Source: Candolleomyces eurysporus (lineage: Eukaryota; Basidiomycota; Agaricomycetes; Agaricales; Psathyrellaceae). Taken from it: a DNA stretch of 64,000 bases. The position numbers and the translations under genes are program-made. Location of the stretch: contig JANBPK010001199.1 of assembly GCA_027579435.1 (NCBI GenBank), positions 58,413 through 122,412 on the forward strand, given 5' to 3'. The notes beneath the pieces are model-generated. The model was not told the DNA's origin. It worked only from the letters and a program-made list of their open reading frames with translations, and searched no databases. Shown here piece by piece: positions 21,822 through 33,843 of this stretch; position 1 is the first letter of the stretch; each line of letters starts with the position of its first letter.

Positions 21822-23988
21822 ATGACACAGCCTAGTCACCTCACCGACCTCTGGCAGGCTCGTCCTTTGCAGGACTTCCCTCAAATGTCGACTCAGACTT
21901 TCCTCGGCATCGTGGTTGCAATATCAGGAAACACTCTGATATCATTCGCTCTCAACCTTCAAAAACTTGCCCACAAACGGATGCAGCAGAGGAGGCGAAT
22001 GGCCACCGGGGTCCCAAAGCACAGCAGTAATCACATTGAAGCTACCGTTCCAGAGGAGCCTGACGAAGAAGATCAACAAGCTCAAGAACACGAGCGAGAG
22101 CAAGAGCAAGACAGGGGCCAAGCTAGCGCAACGGCAACGCTAACCGAGACTCAACCTTTGATGGTGCTACCCGTGTCAAGGGACTATGGCGCCGCAACGA
22201 CACCCGCGTCCGCTCCAGCAATTGAGCAATCAAAGCCACGACGAACGTTTGTTTCACGACTCCTGCCTTTCAGGTTTAGGGCAAGAAAAGGATCCACGAC
22301 TGCAATCACCTTGCCGATCGACATTGTCACCGAGGAAGCTGCTCTACATGCCCTCTCGAGCAAGAATCAGAAGAACGGCTCAACTCCCGGCGAGGTTGAC
22401 CAAGTGGAGGATACCGAGGGCGATTATCTAAAGTCTAAATCCTGGTAAGTCATTTACTGCTTGGGAGGTGGGTTTTTACATTGACCATCTCTGGAATTTT
22501 AGGTGGCTAGGTTTTCTCCTGATGAACGTAGGAGAGGTCGGCAATTTTATTTCATACGCTTTTGCCCCCGCTTCTGTCGTTGCACCATTGGGCACTGTGA
22601 GTGCATGTGCCCTAGCCTGCTACGAATACGATCTAACACAATTGCGCAGTTCGCCCTCATTGCAAACTGCTTTTTCGCGCCTTTGATGTTGGGGGAGAAG
22701 TTCAGGAAGGTGGGAGTTGTTCTTCGAATTCACTAGGGCTTTGTCTCATTATTTTCAGCGTGACCTCCTGGGCGTTCTTATTGCTATGATTGGTGCCGTG
22801 ACCGTTGTCCTGGCATCTAATGCTTCAGATACTCGCCTCGATATTGACGGCCTTATTCATGCTATTTGTCAACTACCATTTATTGCCTTTTCGATCGTTT
22901 ACCTTGTCGGTGTTGTGGTGCTGGCCGGTCTGTCCGAGACTCCTCTTGGAAGGCGTTGGGTTTTCATTGACGTTGGTCTGTGTGCTCTTTTCGGTAAGCT
23001 TCTCCTTTCGGCATTCTCAAGGGTTTTGCACTCAACGACTGCAATTTAGGAGGGTTCACTGTACTGTCTACCAAAGCCCTATCAACTCTACTCACTTTGC
23101 ATTGGATAGAAGTTTTTGCCGAATGGATCACATACCCACTCATTTTCGTGAGTTATTTGTAACCACTCCTTCTAGCTCAGCTCATAACGTCCGCAGGTTC
23201 TCTTTGCCACAGGTATCGGGCAAATTCGATATCTAAATCGCGCCCTGATGCGTTTCGATAGCAAAGTATGCACTTCCGAGTCAGAACCATGTTCGCATCT
23301 GAGTCTAACACTGTGATAGAGGGTCATACCCATTCAATTTGTCTTCTTCACCCTGTCCGCAATCATCGGTTCAGCCATTCTATACGGAGATTTCAAAAAG
23401 GCAAAGTTCCACCAAGTCGTGACGTTCCTGTACGGTTGTGCAGCGACTTTTGCGGGCGTCTTTGTTATTGCATGGGCACCTCAGACAGCTCAAGACGACC
23501 TTTCTGAAGGCGGAGAAGGTTCTGCCATTACACCAGGAAGTCCTGAGCAAGCACGCCTTGCACCTAGTACTGCGGGTCGTCGAAGGCGCCCTACTTTGGT
23601 TTTGCCCAGTGGCGTAAATGCGTTACGAGAAGCTCCTGGCGTTCGTCGGAAACGCAGTACAATCGGCATGGCTATCTCCCCTGCACAGGTGCGCAATTCC
23701 GAGTGTGCATCGGGTCGTCTTACTAACCCATGCATCTAGCATCTCCTGTTGGTGCACACTCCTCCTCGAGACGTACCCCTGTCTCAATCTGCCGACGATG
23801 ATCTGGGTGATACGGACACCGAGCTTGGAATCCCATCTCCCGAGTCCTATGGAAGACGTCGTACAATGAGTTGGTATGGGAACGAAGCAGGAACTGGTAC
23901 GAGGACCCGAGACAGCAGCTTGACTGGCCGACGACAGAATGGATACGGACGAACGGGCAGCGTCGAGACTTTCTCTGCAAACAGATGA
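21822..23988 (+). CDS. NIPA-type (DUF803) magnesium transporter-like membrane protein
   Basis: NIPA-family proteins are multi-pass membrane proteins linked to Mg2+ transport. The first exon is 21822-22444, and six or more short introns follow. Segment 1 is FLGIVVAISGNTLISFALNL. The core contains the signature NVGEVGNFISYAFAPASVVA, PLGTFALIANCFFAPLMLGE, a DLLGVLIAMIGAVTVVLAS segment and the late IQFVFFTLSAIIGSAILYGD and VVTFLYGCAATFAGVFVIAW segments. An unusual hydrophilic stretch of about 150 residues, Glu/Gln-rich and then basic, separates segments 1 and 2. The C-terminus is a long Arg/Ser-rich cytosolic tail. The family call is firm. The transported ion is inferred from animal and plant relatives. 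Confidence 0.85.
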
Positions 23989-25231
23989 TATTTTTGCGGA
24001 ACCCCCCTGTCCCATGTAGTTATTTCGTCTACGCTGATATATATAGCCTTCGTAATTTGGATCTTTCTAGGTGTTCCGATGAGGTGGTCCGCAGGTCTCG
24101 CCCATTCAGTGTCAAGACCATCTAACTTCATGGTTTCATCGGTAACCAACAAACAGTTCTAGTCAACGAACATCGGCCATCTCTTCAAAGAATGCATGAT
24201 GGATTAACTGACAGCTTCGAAATTTCGGGCTTCTGGAATCCGGCCACCGCTTCATTCTTCTCTGTTCACGTCAAACCTCCCATCTTCAGCGTTTCGCTGC
24301 GAGGCGACCGATAGACCTCAGACAGGGGAGTTCTTTCAGAAGCCAACAATGTAATAAGTGAGTCTGACTATCATTGAAGATTGAGCGATAGTTTCTTAAT
24401 AGATTCCAGGCCCTTTCATTCATTCCTTTTGCCGCTACCGCTACCTCTCCGCGGCTGAATTATTCCCAGATTCATGGTGCCTGATCTTCCCGGGACCTTC
24501 TGCGACGATTCATACAGGGCATGACGCCTGCCTATTTAGTGTTGCGAAGCAAAGTCCCGATGCGATGCATGTCTTTTACGAGAGTCTGGTCAGCTTGGAT
24601 TTCAAACCGTGATATGACTGATCTCTAGCAAAAACCCTCACTTATTCAAACTCGATGCGACCTTGGCGATCGACTCCATTAAGATAGATGCGGCGTCGCT
24701 CTCGAAGTCCCGTCGGCGCCTGGGATCTCTCATATCTTTTTCGTCGTCTTGGGGATCGCTGCTTGCGCATAGCTCTGGAGACGCAAAAAAAAAAATGCAC
24801 ACCCCTCTCGCCGAAGAGATCCTTGCGGCCAACGCTGTCAGACACCACTTCCCGCGGGAAGGTAACCGCTCTCTAGGCAACTGGGCCCTTCTCTGGCCCC
24901 TCTCTATTCAGCCACCGCCGCCTAGCCCAACTTCCTGAAGGCCGTCGCTTGAATTGAGCCGAACAAACAGTCATCTCAGAAGGACATCGTGTGTGCTCGA
25001 TGAAAAGAACCGCTCACGAGGTACTTCTGTACCTCAATTATCGGAGCATTTGCACGCTGAAACCCCCAGATAATCCAGAACTAGGTGGTTCGCGGAACAC
25101 CTAAAATCAAACGGAACTGTCAACAGTAGTCACTTCGCCGAACCCCTTGAATGAGGCCATGTAGCCTAAAGGTTTTTAAGGCCACCGTCCTTTTGGCTTA
25201 TGCTAATACTCGCCTCGGTCCCCACTTGAGA
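23989..25231. other. Intergenic stretch before the P450
   Basis: About 1.2 kb hold no recognisable gene. The frames near 24640-24940 are short, overlap on opposite strands and have no family signature. The right end is presumably the P450 promoter. Confidence 0.5.
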
Positions 25232-27162
25232 ATGGCCCTCCTCGCCGGTTACTCCCTGGCCGTCTATCCTTTCTTCCTCTTCTTCTCATGGCTTATCCTG
25301 CTCGTCGTTCGACGTCTCTTCCTGCACCCTTTGTCGAAGTTTCCGGGTCCTCCCTTGGCTGCGGTCTCACCCTTGTACAAAAGCTACTATGAAGTTATCA
25401 AGGGAGGGGAGTGGCTCAATCACGTCGATAAGCTACACCGAGCTTATGGTGAGCTTATTACGAAATAATTGCTCGAGGCAGACATAGATGCTAACAATTA
25501 TTAGGTAGCGTTGTCAGAGTTGGACCGAACGAAGTATGTTTCGGGGCTCCGGTTTTGCCGTTCTTTGTTGCAGCCCGAGATCTAACTGTCATTACAAGCT
25601 TCATTTCAACGACTACCGAGCCTATAGCAAAATATTCTCCGTCGGTGGTCACCAGTTCACCAAGGATCCCGACTTTTACGCATGCTTTGGCGTGGCTACG
25701 TCAACGTTTGGTCTCATCGATCCAGAGAAAGCTCGCCTTGGTCGAGAATTACTCGGCCCTTACTTCAACAGAAGGTCCATCCTTCAGCTGGAAGGTGTAA
25801 TACAGGCAAAGGTCTGTACCTCTACCTGGTGAAGCACACTGTGTCCTGACGTCAGAAATTGGGATAGATTCAAAGGCTAATCCAACTTCTCTCTTCACGA
25901 GGAAAGCCCGCCAACATGTTTTACGCTTTCCGTTGTGCTACTATGGATATCATTACGGAACACTGCTTCCACTCGTCTAGCGATTGTCTGGACTCGCCAG
26001 ACTTCAAAGCGCCATTACTGATGGATATTCAGACAGGGGTTCCTCTTCTCTGGACTTTGAAATCCTTCCCCTGGATCCTTCCAATCATCCCTCTCCTTCC
26101 GAAGCGCATCGGCAGCAAGTTATTGACCCAGTACCGAGCTCTTAAGAGCGTCCAAACATTTGTGGCAAGTCGAATACTCCCTTTAACCCAACGCCACCAA
26201 GCAACCCATGGTGGTCAATCTAAATCTAGGCATTCCTTCGGTCAGGTCAAGTCTACCAGCGTTTACCATCAGCTCCTAGAGCAGTTCCCAACCCTGGACG
26301 ATATGCGTTTGATGCACGAGGGCCTATCACTTATTCATGCGGGGAGCGACACCGTGGCTAATACTTGCGTTGTCGGATTCTTCCACATCTTGAACAACCC
26401 CGCTGTACATGCAAAACTAGTCCACGGCCTTAAAGAGGCCTGGCCTGACGCCAATACGAGCCTTGGTTGGACCGAGCTCGAGAAAATACCGTATCTCGTA
26501 CGTCCGTTTCCTTCAGGTGTACAACCTTTTTACTCATGCCCGTCTTCAGGGTGCCGTTATCAAAGAATCCCTCAGAATGAGCCACGGATTTGTTTCGCCC
26601 ATGCCGCGAGTAGTTGGGGCTAGTGGAACCGAACTCTGTGGATACGAAATACCTTCCAACGTAAGTACCTCCATACCCTTTTCCTATTGAAAATATCCTA
26701 ACGATATGCCGTTCAGACAACCGTCAGCATCAGCGTTACTTCAGTTCATAACAATCCGGATATTTTCTCCCACCCCCACCAATTCCGCCCTGAGCGGTGG
26801 CTCGAGTCTCGGGACCTTGGGCAATATCTACTCGCATTTTCTAAAGGACCGAGAATGTGTCTAGGGATCAAGTAAGGCGTGCTGATTCAAAGTTGTCTAT
26901 AAACACTGATTTTTAATCTGCTTCATTCTGTTCGCAGCATGGCCTGGGCGGAACTCTACGTCTTCTTTGGAACGATGTTCAGACAACTGGACATGGCTGT
27001 GGTGGACACGAGGTTCGTCTATCTCCTCTGGATAAACTGAAATGGAGCCCAGCTCATACTCCATACAGCTACGAGGATCTAGCCGATTTTTATGATTATT
27101 TTATACCCGTTCACAAAGGGAGACATCTTCACATCCATGCGAAGCCGTCCACTTCATTATGA
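25232..27162 (+). CDS. Cytochrome P450 monooxygenase
   Basis: A membrane-anchored class II (microsomal) P450. The start at 25232 puts a hydrophobic anchor at residues 5-30 (YSLAVYPFFLFFSWLILLVV), followed by the Pro-rich hinge FPGPPLAAVSP. An in-frame ATG at 25151 would add 27 residues. Classical motifs are intact: the I-helix HAGSDTVANT, the K-helix ExxR in KESLRMSHG, the PERF-like FRPERW, and the heme loop FSKGPRMCLGI with its Cys ligand. The last exon ends IHAKPSTSL. At least seven introns break the gene. The general look is like the fungal trichodiene-oxygenase-like P450s, but no CYP family is assigned. No terpene synthase, PKS or NRPS gene is adjacent, so the substrate is unknown. Confidence 0.9.
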
Positions 27163-27294
27163 TATCTACCGCGGACGCTATCAACATGTACCAGCGAATT
27201 TCTTGGGTTCTTGGAAGGAATTTATGCTACATCGAGATACCCTATTGTACATGACCCCTTACAAGTACGACCATGCCCCAATGGAGAGGGTCAA

Positions 27295-30200
27295 CTACTG
27301 ATTGTGCGGTGCGCGAGGGAGATTGATATCTAGCTTAGCCGCTAGCCGCACAAGATCGTTCTCAATTTTTGATATCCGCTTCGCACTACACAAGAAAAAC
27401 GTTTAGTGTAAATTGGCAAACTAATGAAGTGCACGACATACTCTTCATTCGACCGCTTGCCGTATTCAAAGGCTTGGGAAAACCCGAGACTGCGATTGAC
27501 CTCCGTGTGCTTCTCGGTTTTCGTCTTCTCTTTCTCCAGAAGGGCCTTCAACGGAGGCATCACTCTTCCATACTCTCGTTCCAACTACCAGCACACATCA
27601 GCATCAAGATTCAAGACTGGTATGCAAAGAGATACGACTTACGAGTTTCACTCGGGCCACAAGGGATCCTTCATCGTACTTTCCTTGTCCCAGAATTTGT
27701 TCCTTCATCCGCTTTAGTTCGTCGAACCACTTAGTTTCGTGCTCGCTGAGCTCCGGAGAAGCCTTGGCCATCAAGCTCTGCAGCAGTCTATCAAGCCGCT
27801 TCATTAATCCTTTCTGAGTCTCTGTGGCCTGCTCCAGTCGAGATTCCGTAGTGGCCTGTTTCAGCCTGGCAAGCGATTGCTCCATTTCGCGACATTTGGC
27901 TACTTGACGGTTGAGTTCCTCTTGCTGCAGCTTGACCCGGTTCTCAGCAGCACGCTGGGCAACATAGATCTCGTGGATTTGGCCTGTAACTTGTTCCACG
28001 ATCTTTCCGATGTATCGAAGGGTGTCGGGTGTGAGCATAAACTCCTTTGATGCCGAAGTTGACGGAAGTGAGAGTTTCGGTAGCGGGGGAAGGCCTGACG
28101 ATTGGAGGACTGGGGGAGGGTTGTAAGGCTCGCTGAGAAGAGACACGAAGGCCGAAGGCCCTTCCGCCGGTTCAAGCCAGGCGTTCTTCTCCTTCAAAAG
28201 TGACGTGCTGCTGAGGCTCGATTCGAGCGGAGCTGTGATGAGTTTCGGAGGCGGCTTTTCAGGTTCAACCTGAAGATTGAGGGGGAAGACGTGGATTCGG
28301 AGCGTAGAGGTGAGAATGAAGATGCTATATGTCAAATAGACATCATTAGGGACGGAGAGACCGACAATGGGGTTGGAACCTCTGTTACATTATGTTAGCG
28401 TTTATCACACGGTCGAAAATAAGAAAAACGAACCCTCTCTCTACAGAGAAAGTAGTCAGGATTGGGCGCACTGTTGTCTGCGCACATTGTTCAAGAGTTG
28501 ACTGGAGTGACTTGTCGGCATCATCATCGTCGATTCGAAGCGCTTGGGCGAGATTCTCCAACACTGGAGCAATGTTCAAAGAGTGAACCCCGAATGCGTG
28601 GTACACATATACCACGTCAGGGTGTATTGGGTCCACGAGGAAGAGAGGGTGGTTTCCTTGAAGAAGCTCTAGGATAGGAGGATCGTTTGGTCGAGCGGTG
28701 ACCTGCTTCAGAGATGAGATCAAGCCAAGGTCGATACATTCGTAAACGGCCAGCATAGGTAGCTCATTGTTGCGCATCTAGGCAGGCAGTCAGCAATGGA
28801 AGAAGTGGATAGAGCAAGAGGGCAACTCACGTATTTAATTTCCCACCTCGCTTCCACTTTTTCTACATCCAGGAACATGTCCACTTTTCCGTCCTTGTAG
28901 GCGACCATGATGACACCCAAATGGTCCGTTTCCTGCCCATCCTCTTCGCTATCCTCTTCATCTGGATCAAATGAGAGGTATACGATGTCCGTCGCGTCGC
29001 CTCCGTCACTTCCATCTAAGATTCGAGGAACTGGTTGCAGGAGGAAAGGACCCTGTCGTAATGCAGAGTATGATATGGACTTTGGGGGATGGAGAGACAC
29101 AGAGCGAGTGGAGGGCGGGAAAGCGACAGACCCTGTTGGTAGCTGCTTGATCAAAGCGTTGACATATTTCCGTTGGTAGTCGTACAACGTTGAGAGTTGA
29201 TTGCTAGCGGAAGATGATCCTTGCGCAAGGAATTCCTGCTTAGCAGAGATGAAACACTCTAGGGAGTGAACATATGAAGTGGGGACCGAACTAAGGACGA
29301 CATGTTAGTTCTGTCTTTTGAAGTGGAGTGGGTGTCAGGGACATACGCATTTTGCGGTAGGTAAGGGCATATGGAGTATATATCCCCCGACCTCATGAGG
29401 GCATAAACTGTTAGTGGCCCCCAATCTGCTCTCCCTTTTCCTAGAGTGAAGGAGGTGACTTCTCGCTCGGATTCGTCTTCGGCACCAAATGCGCCAGACT
29501 TTCTCTCCGGGACGAAGGACAATACTTGCTGGGGTTCCTCGATATCTGTGGAGATGTCGTATTCTCTGTTGACGGGTGTAAATAAGCTTTGACACCTTGT
29601 ACGAAAGATACACGGACCGTAGTTTCCCATCTGTAGTCATGACCAGAAGGGTAGACCCTGCTTCTCCCCAGGGATGCCAGTCAATCTTAGCGGCGGGAGG
29701 CGAATCTTCCGCTCCATGGTAAAATTGGCCAACATGAACGGACCTAGATAGATTCGCATTAACTCACACTCAAGAATCGAAAACTTGGCAGGCATACTTG
29801 CACTCGATAGAGTCAGAAACCAGTCGACTGTAGCCCGCACGAGGCAGGACAACGACAGCGACCTGAGATGTTCCAGCAACCGCGAGCAGCTTTCCGTTTG
29901 GGTTCAGGGCTATTTGGTGAATGTCGAAGTCCAGATACGGGGTGTGCAACACCTGCGCCGGTTGAACAACAGGGTACCATAGTTCGTGTCGGTCAAACAT
30001 ACCTTGTACGACTTCCGAGTGCTTCGGCCGAGCTTCATGTCGCCAAGAGTTGTAATTCTCAGTTCCTTTCCAACCGCCACAATGAGGTCCCCATCCTTCA
30101 AAATCATTGTCTGGCGGCGCCCAGAAGGCGTCGGGTCGTCATTTTGACTGTCGGACTGGGTGAACTTTGACAGAGTATTTGTCGAGAGCTCCAACTGAGA

Positions 30201-30296
30201 CTTGAGAGTATCTTGAGAGGCGCCAGCTATGCTTTTGGGAAAGCGAAAGATGGGGTGGTCGCTGAGGAGCTTGTTCCAGTCATCGTCGGCGTCCAT
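27295..30296 (-). CDS. NUP82: Nucleoporin NUP82/NUP88 family
   Basis: NUP82 (NUP88) anchors the cytoplasmic filament Nups at the nuclear pore and supports mRNA export. The minus-strand gene begins [20 protein letters not shown] at 30296. The N-terminal half is a beta-propeller-like region ([40 protein letters not shown]). The C-terminal third is a long coiled coil ([59 protein letters not shown]), as used for the Nup159/Nsp1 complex. The final intron separates [16 protein letters not shown] from [11 protein letters not shown]. The product should be of the order of 800 aa. The gene shares a 141-bp promoter with PRE10. Confidence 0.87.
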
Positions 30297-30437
30297 GGTC
30301 GTCGTCGTTGGTTGTTCGCCTTTCAGCGGTCCCAAATTGGCAAGGCTTATTTCGTGACGCGCCTGATGAGTTCCCACGGCGGACTGACGCGTCCTGAATA
30401 TCTGCGCTTGCGCGTCTGGAGATTCTGTATTATCACC
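30297..30437. promoter_or_regulatory. NUP82/PRE10 divergent promoter with paired GACGCG motifs
   Basis: 141 bp lie between two start codons. GACGCG occurs at 30356-30361 and GACGCGT at 30386-30392 in similar contexts (TGACGCG followed by CCTGA). The same core appears twice in the RPN12/PRE3 promoter, which makes a shared proteasome control element possible. ACGCGT also resembles the yeast MluI cell-cycle box. Confidence 0.4.
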
Positions 30438-31433
30438 ATGACCTCGATAGGCACAGGCTACGATCTCTCCGCGAGCACATACTCTCCAGATGGCCGTATA
30501 TTCCAGGTATGGATTGAAATCTCGGACGCTTATAAAGTCTAATGTAAACCAGGTAGAATATGCAGGCAAGGCAGTCGAAAACTCTGGGTGTGTTCCCTGC
30601 TTGCTACATGAGATCGCGAACATTAACCTGTCTGATCAGGACTGCAATTGGGCTCAAGGTCAAGGATGGTGTTGTCTTTGCTGTGGAGAAGCTTGTCCAC
30701 TCCAAACTTCTTGTGCCCCACGCCAATCGAAGGATCCAAACCATAGATCGGCACATTGGCTTGGTATGTGAATCTGCTCCTGGAGGATAGCCTCGTCTGA
30801 CTTTTCACAAGGCTACTTCTGGACTATTGGCTGATGGGCGACATATCAGCAACAGAGCAAGAGACGAAGCGGCTAACTACCGTGAAACGTACAATTCTCC
30901 CCCACCTCTCAAGGCCGTTGCAGATCGACTTGGGTTATATGTGCAAGCTTATACTCTATACTCTTCCGTACGACCTTTCGGTATCAGCACAATCCTGGGT
31001 GCCGTAGACAACAGCGGTCCTTCGCTCTATGTGATCGAGCCGAGTGGGGTCTTCTTTGTGAGCACCATCGTTCAGCATTCCACTCTGATTACACATTGAC
31101 ATTTTGTTACACAGGGCTATAACGGGGCGGCTGTAGGCAAAGGTCGACAGCTTGCCAAAACTGAATTGGAGAAGTTGAAGCTTTCTGAACTCTCAATTCG
31201 AGAAGCAGTTTATGAGGCCGCTCGCATGTGAGTTGCTCCGAATTTCAATTGCTGGCCCAAAGCTCAAAGAATACAGAATCTACCTTGTACACGACGACGC
31301 CAAAGAGAAGGACTTTGAGCTCGAGATATCCTGGATCGGAACCGAAAGCAACAACCTCCATACACATGTACCAGACGATCTTCTCAAGGATGCAGAGGCG
31401 AAAGCCAAAGCTGCATTGGAAACGTTCGAGTAA
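30438..31433 (+). CDS. PRE10: 20S proteasome subunit alpha-7 (PRE10/PSMA3)
   Basis: A structural subunit of the outer ring of the 20S core. Six exons (30438-30506, 30553-30587, 30640-30763, 30812-31057, 31115-31227, 31277-31433) give 247 aa, the usual size. The N-terminal alpha-subunit signature [19 protein letters not shown] is followed by [20 protein letters not shown]. Later come [32 protein letters not shown] and the alpha-7-like [20 protein letters not shown]. The C-terminus lacks the long acidic tail of the human subunit. Its nearest neighbours are two more proteasome genes. It is tail-to-tail with RPN12, with 125 bp between stops. Confidence 0.96.
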
Positions 31434-31558
31434 AGTCCTTGTATAACAAACCCTCTGTAATATATCTCTTTTCATTCTTTCCTCAGTCTCGGTGGGATAT
31501 ATGGCTTCTGCAGCTTGGCCTTGCGAGAACACGACAAATGATATGATTACAATATGGT

Positions 31559-32617
31559 CTATACAATCTGCTCCAGCTCGCGAGCGTAAAGTAGCGAAGC
31601 CGCAATCAGTTTCTGCTTGGGTATTTCCATCTTTTCCTCCCCCTTCTGCGAGAACTTGACCAAACCAGCCGTGATATCGATTTGCCACCCTCTCTGAAAA
31701 CATGGTCAGACGAGATAAACGAGGCGGATGGATGCGACTTACTTGTTGGGCAAAGCTAATTAGGTCTGATTGATTTGTGAAGAAGAGTAGAGTAACCGCG
31801 TCCCGTAGCGGGAGACTCTCGTATGCCGCCTCTTCGCATGTTGCAATTTCGTTTCTTCAAAGAAACGGTGGTCAATCAAAGTGATTATGCACGACGCAAG
31901 ATAATGCTAGCTACTCACCTGATCGTTCCCATTAAACTGTCGATGAAGAACTTGTATTCTTCTGCAGGAGCTTCTTCCCGAGCATTCCATACTTTGCTGT
32001 AGCTGCCTTCCATCAGCCACCGCTCCAGATTGACGGGATGTCGGATGAAAGGGTTGTCGGCGATGATATCTGCTGGTAGACTTTCCAAAGTCGTGTGGAA
32101 GTCTGCTATCCGGTTCTGTGTGAGCAGTCGAATGAGGTTAAGGCCACGGATTGGGTATTCCCGCTTCGAAGGGGGCAGATTTGAGCTTGAAGAGGCGAAC
32201 GGTGGGTCAACGGCACGGGAAGAGATGAACATAATCCATACCCGTAGTCAGTATAGAAAGTCTGGAGCTGGGAGAAGTACCGATCGAAGGAGGGGACATC
32301 TCTTGTCCGGATGCTGGTCAAGGCCCCAATTTCGAGGATGTCGCCTGCCCGAGGACGGTCAGAAACGGCATTAGATGCAGCAGAGAGAGGCATTACGCGC
32401 TACGACAAGATCGCCAAAATTGACGTTTCCCTGAGGAAGTAGGAGACCTGCTTGAATCAGGCCAATCTAGACGGACTTAGTTAGCCTCCTGGCGTGCTGA
32501 ATCGAGCTCGCTGACCTTGAGCTGGGCAAGCAGATCCACGCAGGTTTTGAGGTCTGAGGACGGCTTGCTGTAAAACGCGCGCTGGAGGCCTTCATAGAGG
32601 GACTTGAGGTCGGACAT
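31559..32617 (-). CDS. RPN12: 26S proteasome regulatory subunit RPN12 (PSMD8)
   Basis: RPN12 is a PCI-domain lid subunit of the 19S cap and the last to join during lid assembly. The start MSDLKSLYEGLQRAFYSKPS at 32617 matches the family. The middle holds RDILEIGALTSIRTRDVPSF and FDRYFSQLQTFYTDYG. The CSN8/PCI part follows (KREYPIRGLNLIRLLTQNRI; FIRHPVNLERWLMEGSYSKV; AAYESLPLRDAVTLLFF). The last exon reads GWQIDITAGLVKFSQKGEEK and ends at 31559. The size is about that of yeast Rpn12. It is head-to-head with PRE3 over 127 bp. Confidence 0.93.
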
Positions 32618-32744
32618 GATGGATGGTGCAGAGTGCGAAATCGAAATGAGTGCGACGCGTGTTGACTGATTTGAGACGCGTAAGCCTCGCGACTTCCTTT
32701 CTCGGCCTCTAACCTCTGCTCCTTCTCCCTCCTTGCCTTTAACC
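32618..32744. promoter_or_regulatory. RPN12/PRE3 divergent promoter with paired GACGCGT motifs
   Basis: 127 bp separate the opposing starts. GACGCGT occurs at 32654-32660 and again at 32675-32681. C/T-rich tracts precede the PRE3 ATG. The two sites mirror those in the NUP82/PRE10 promoter 2.3 kb away. Confidence 0.45.
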
Positions 32745-33746
32745 ATGGATCGCATTGATATGAACCGTCTTAAATCTGGCGAGGTCAACCTCGGAGTGCG
32801 TTTATCTCTAGCTGAAACGCCTTCCAGCTCTCTTATCGCAGTCTAGACCTCAATCATGGCCGTCCAGTTCGATGGTGGAGTGATCATTGGTGCAGACAGT
32901 CGAACAACGACAGGAAGCTATATTGTGCGATTCAAGCCTTTTTTNAAACCCGCATATTGAGACTGACTACTCGGGAAATCCAGGCGAATCGTGTCACTGA
33001 TAAATTGACCCATGTCCATGATCGAATCTACTGCTGTCGGTCTGGGTCTGCGGCAGACACACAGGCAGTCGCTGATATCGTTCACTATTACCTGCAAATG
33101 CACGCGTAAGTCTGTGATCCATGAAGGAGATATGCTTTGATTGTAGTAACAATCACCCAAGTCAAACCTCTGGCGGCCCTCCTACAGTGCATGTCGCAGC
33201 CTCTCTCTTCCAACGGCTCTGCTATGAGAACAAGGACGCTCTCAGTGCAGGCATCATCGTTGCTGGATGGGACAAGGAGAAAGGACCAAGTGTCTACAAC
33301 ATTCCTGTGGGTGGAGGCCTCTTCAAACAACCATGGGCGATCGGAGGTACGAATATAGATCAAGTCCCTGCGAGATCCACCGTTAATTGCGTCGCGTGCA
33401 GGGTCTGGCTCAACGTATGTCTACGGTTACTGCGACGCAACCTTCAAAGAAGGGTGGGGACGTGATGAGACCATAGAGTTTGTGAAGAACAGTGCGTCGT
33501 GCTTATTATGATACCTCCCGTTGTTTCCACTAACGTCCGTTCCAAACAGCGCTCGCCCTGGCCATGTCAAGAGATGGATCCTCAGGAGGTGTCATTCGAA
33601 TGTGCGTCATCACAGAAGACAGCGTAGAGAGGCTATTTGTGCCCGGAGACCAGCTTCCCAAGTTCTGGCAGGGCAAGGAGGTGCTTGGAGACGGGCCCAA
33701 GAAGGCATATCCCGAATCAGAAGTTGCAATGGCGGTAGAGGCTTAA
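32745..33746 (+). CDS. PRE3: 20S proteasome catalytic subunit beta-1 (PRE3/PSMB6)
   Basis: This is the caspase-like active subunit of the 20S core. The first exon (32745-32795) encodes the 17-residue propeptide ending in Gly. The next exon (32847-32924) starts exactly at the catalytic Thr ([11 protein letters not shown]). Counting from that Thr, Asp17, Lys33 and the specificity residue Arg45 are all in place ([18 protein letters not shown], then [16 protein letters not shown]). Later motifs are [36 protein letters not shown] and [16 protein letters not shown]. The N at 32945 is in an intron. The last exon ends [10 protein letters not shown]. It is tail-to-tail with the next gene, with 97 bp between stops. 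Confidence 0.96.
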
Positions 33747-33843
33747 GCTCGATGCAATTGTATATAATCACACTGTACTGTATCTCCAAATTCACTGATT
33801 ACAGAAGCCCAGGGTCGAGGTGTATGCTAGACTTTGTATGGGA

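Noticed and set aside
25232..27162. P450 as part of a secondary-metabolite cluster
   Set aside because: Its neighbours are a NIPA-type transporter and a nucleoporin; no terpene synthase, PKS, NRPS or pathway regulator is in the window.
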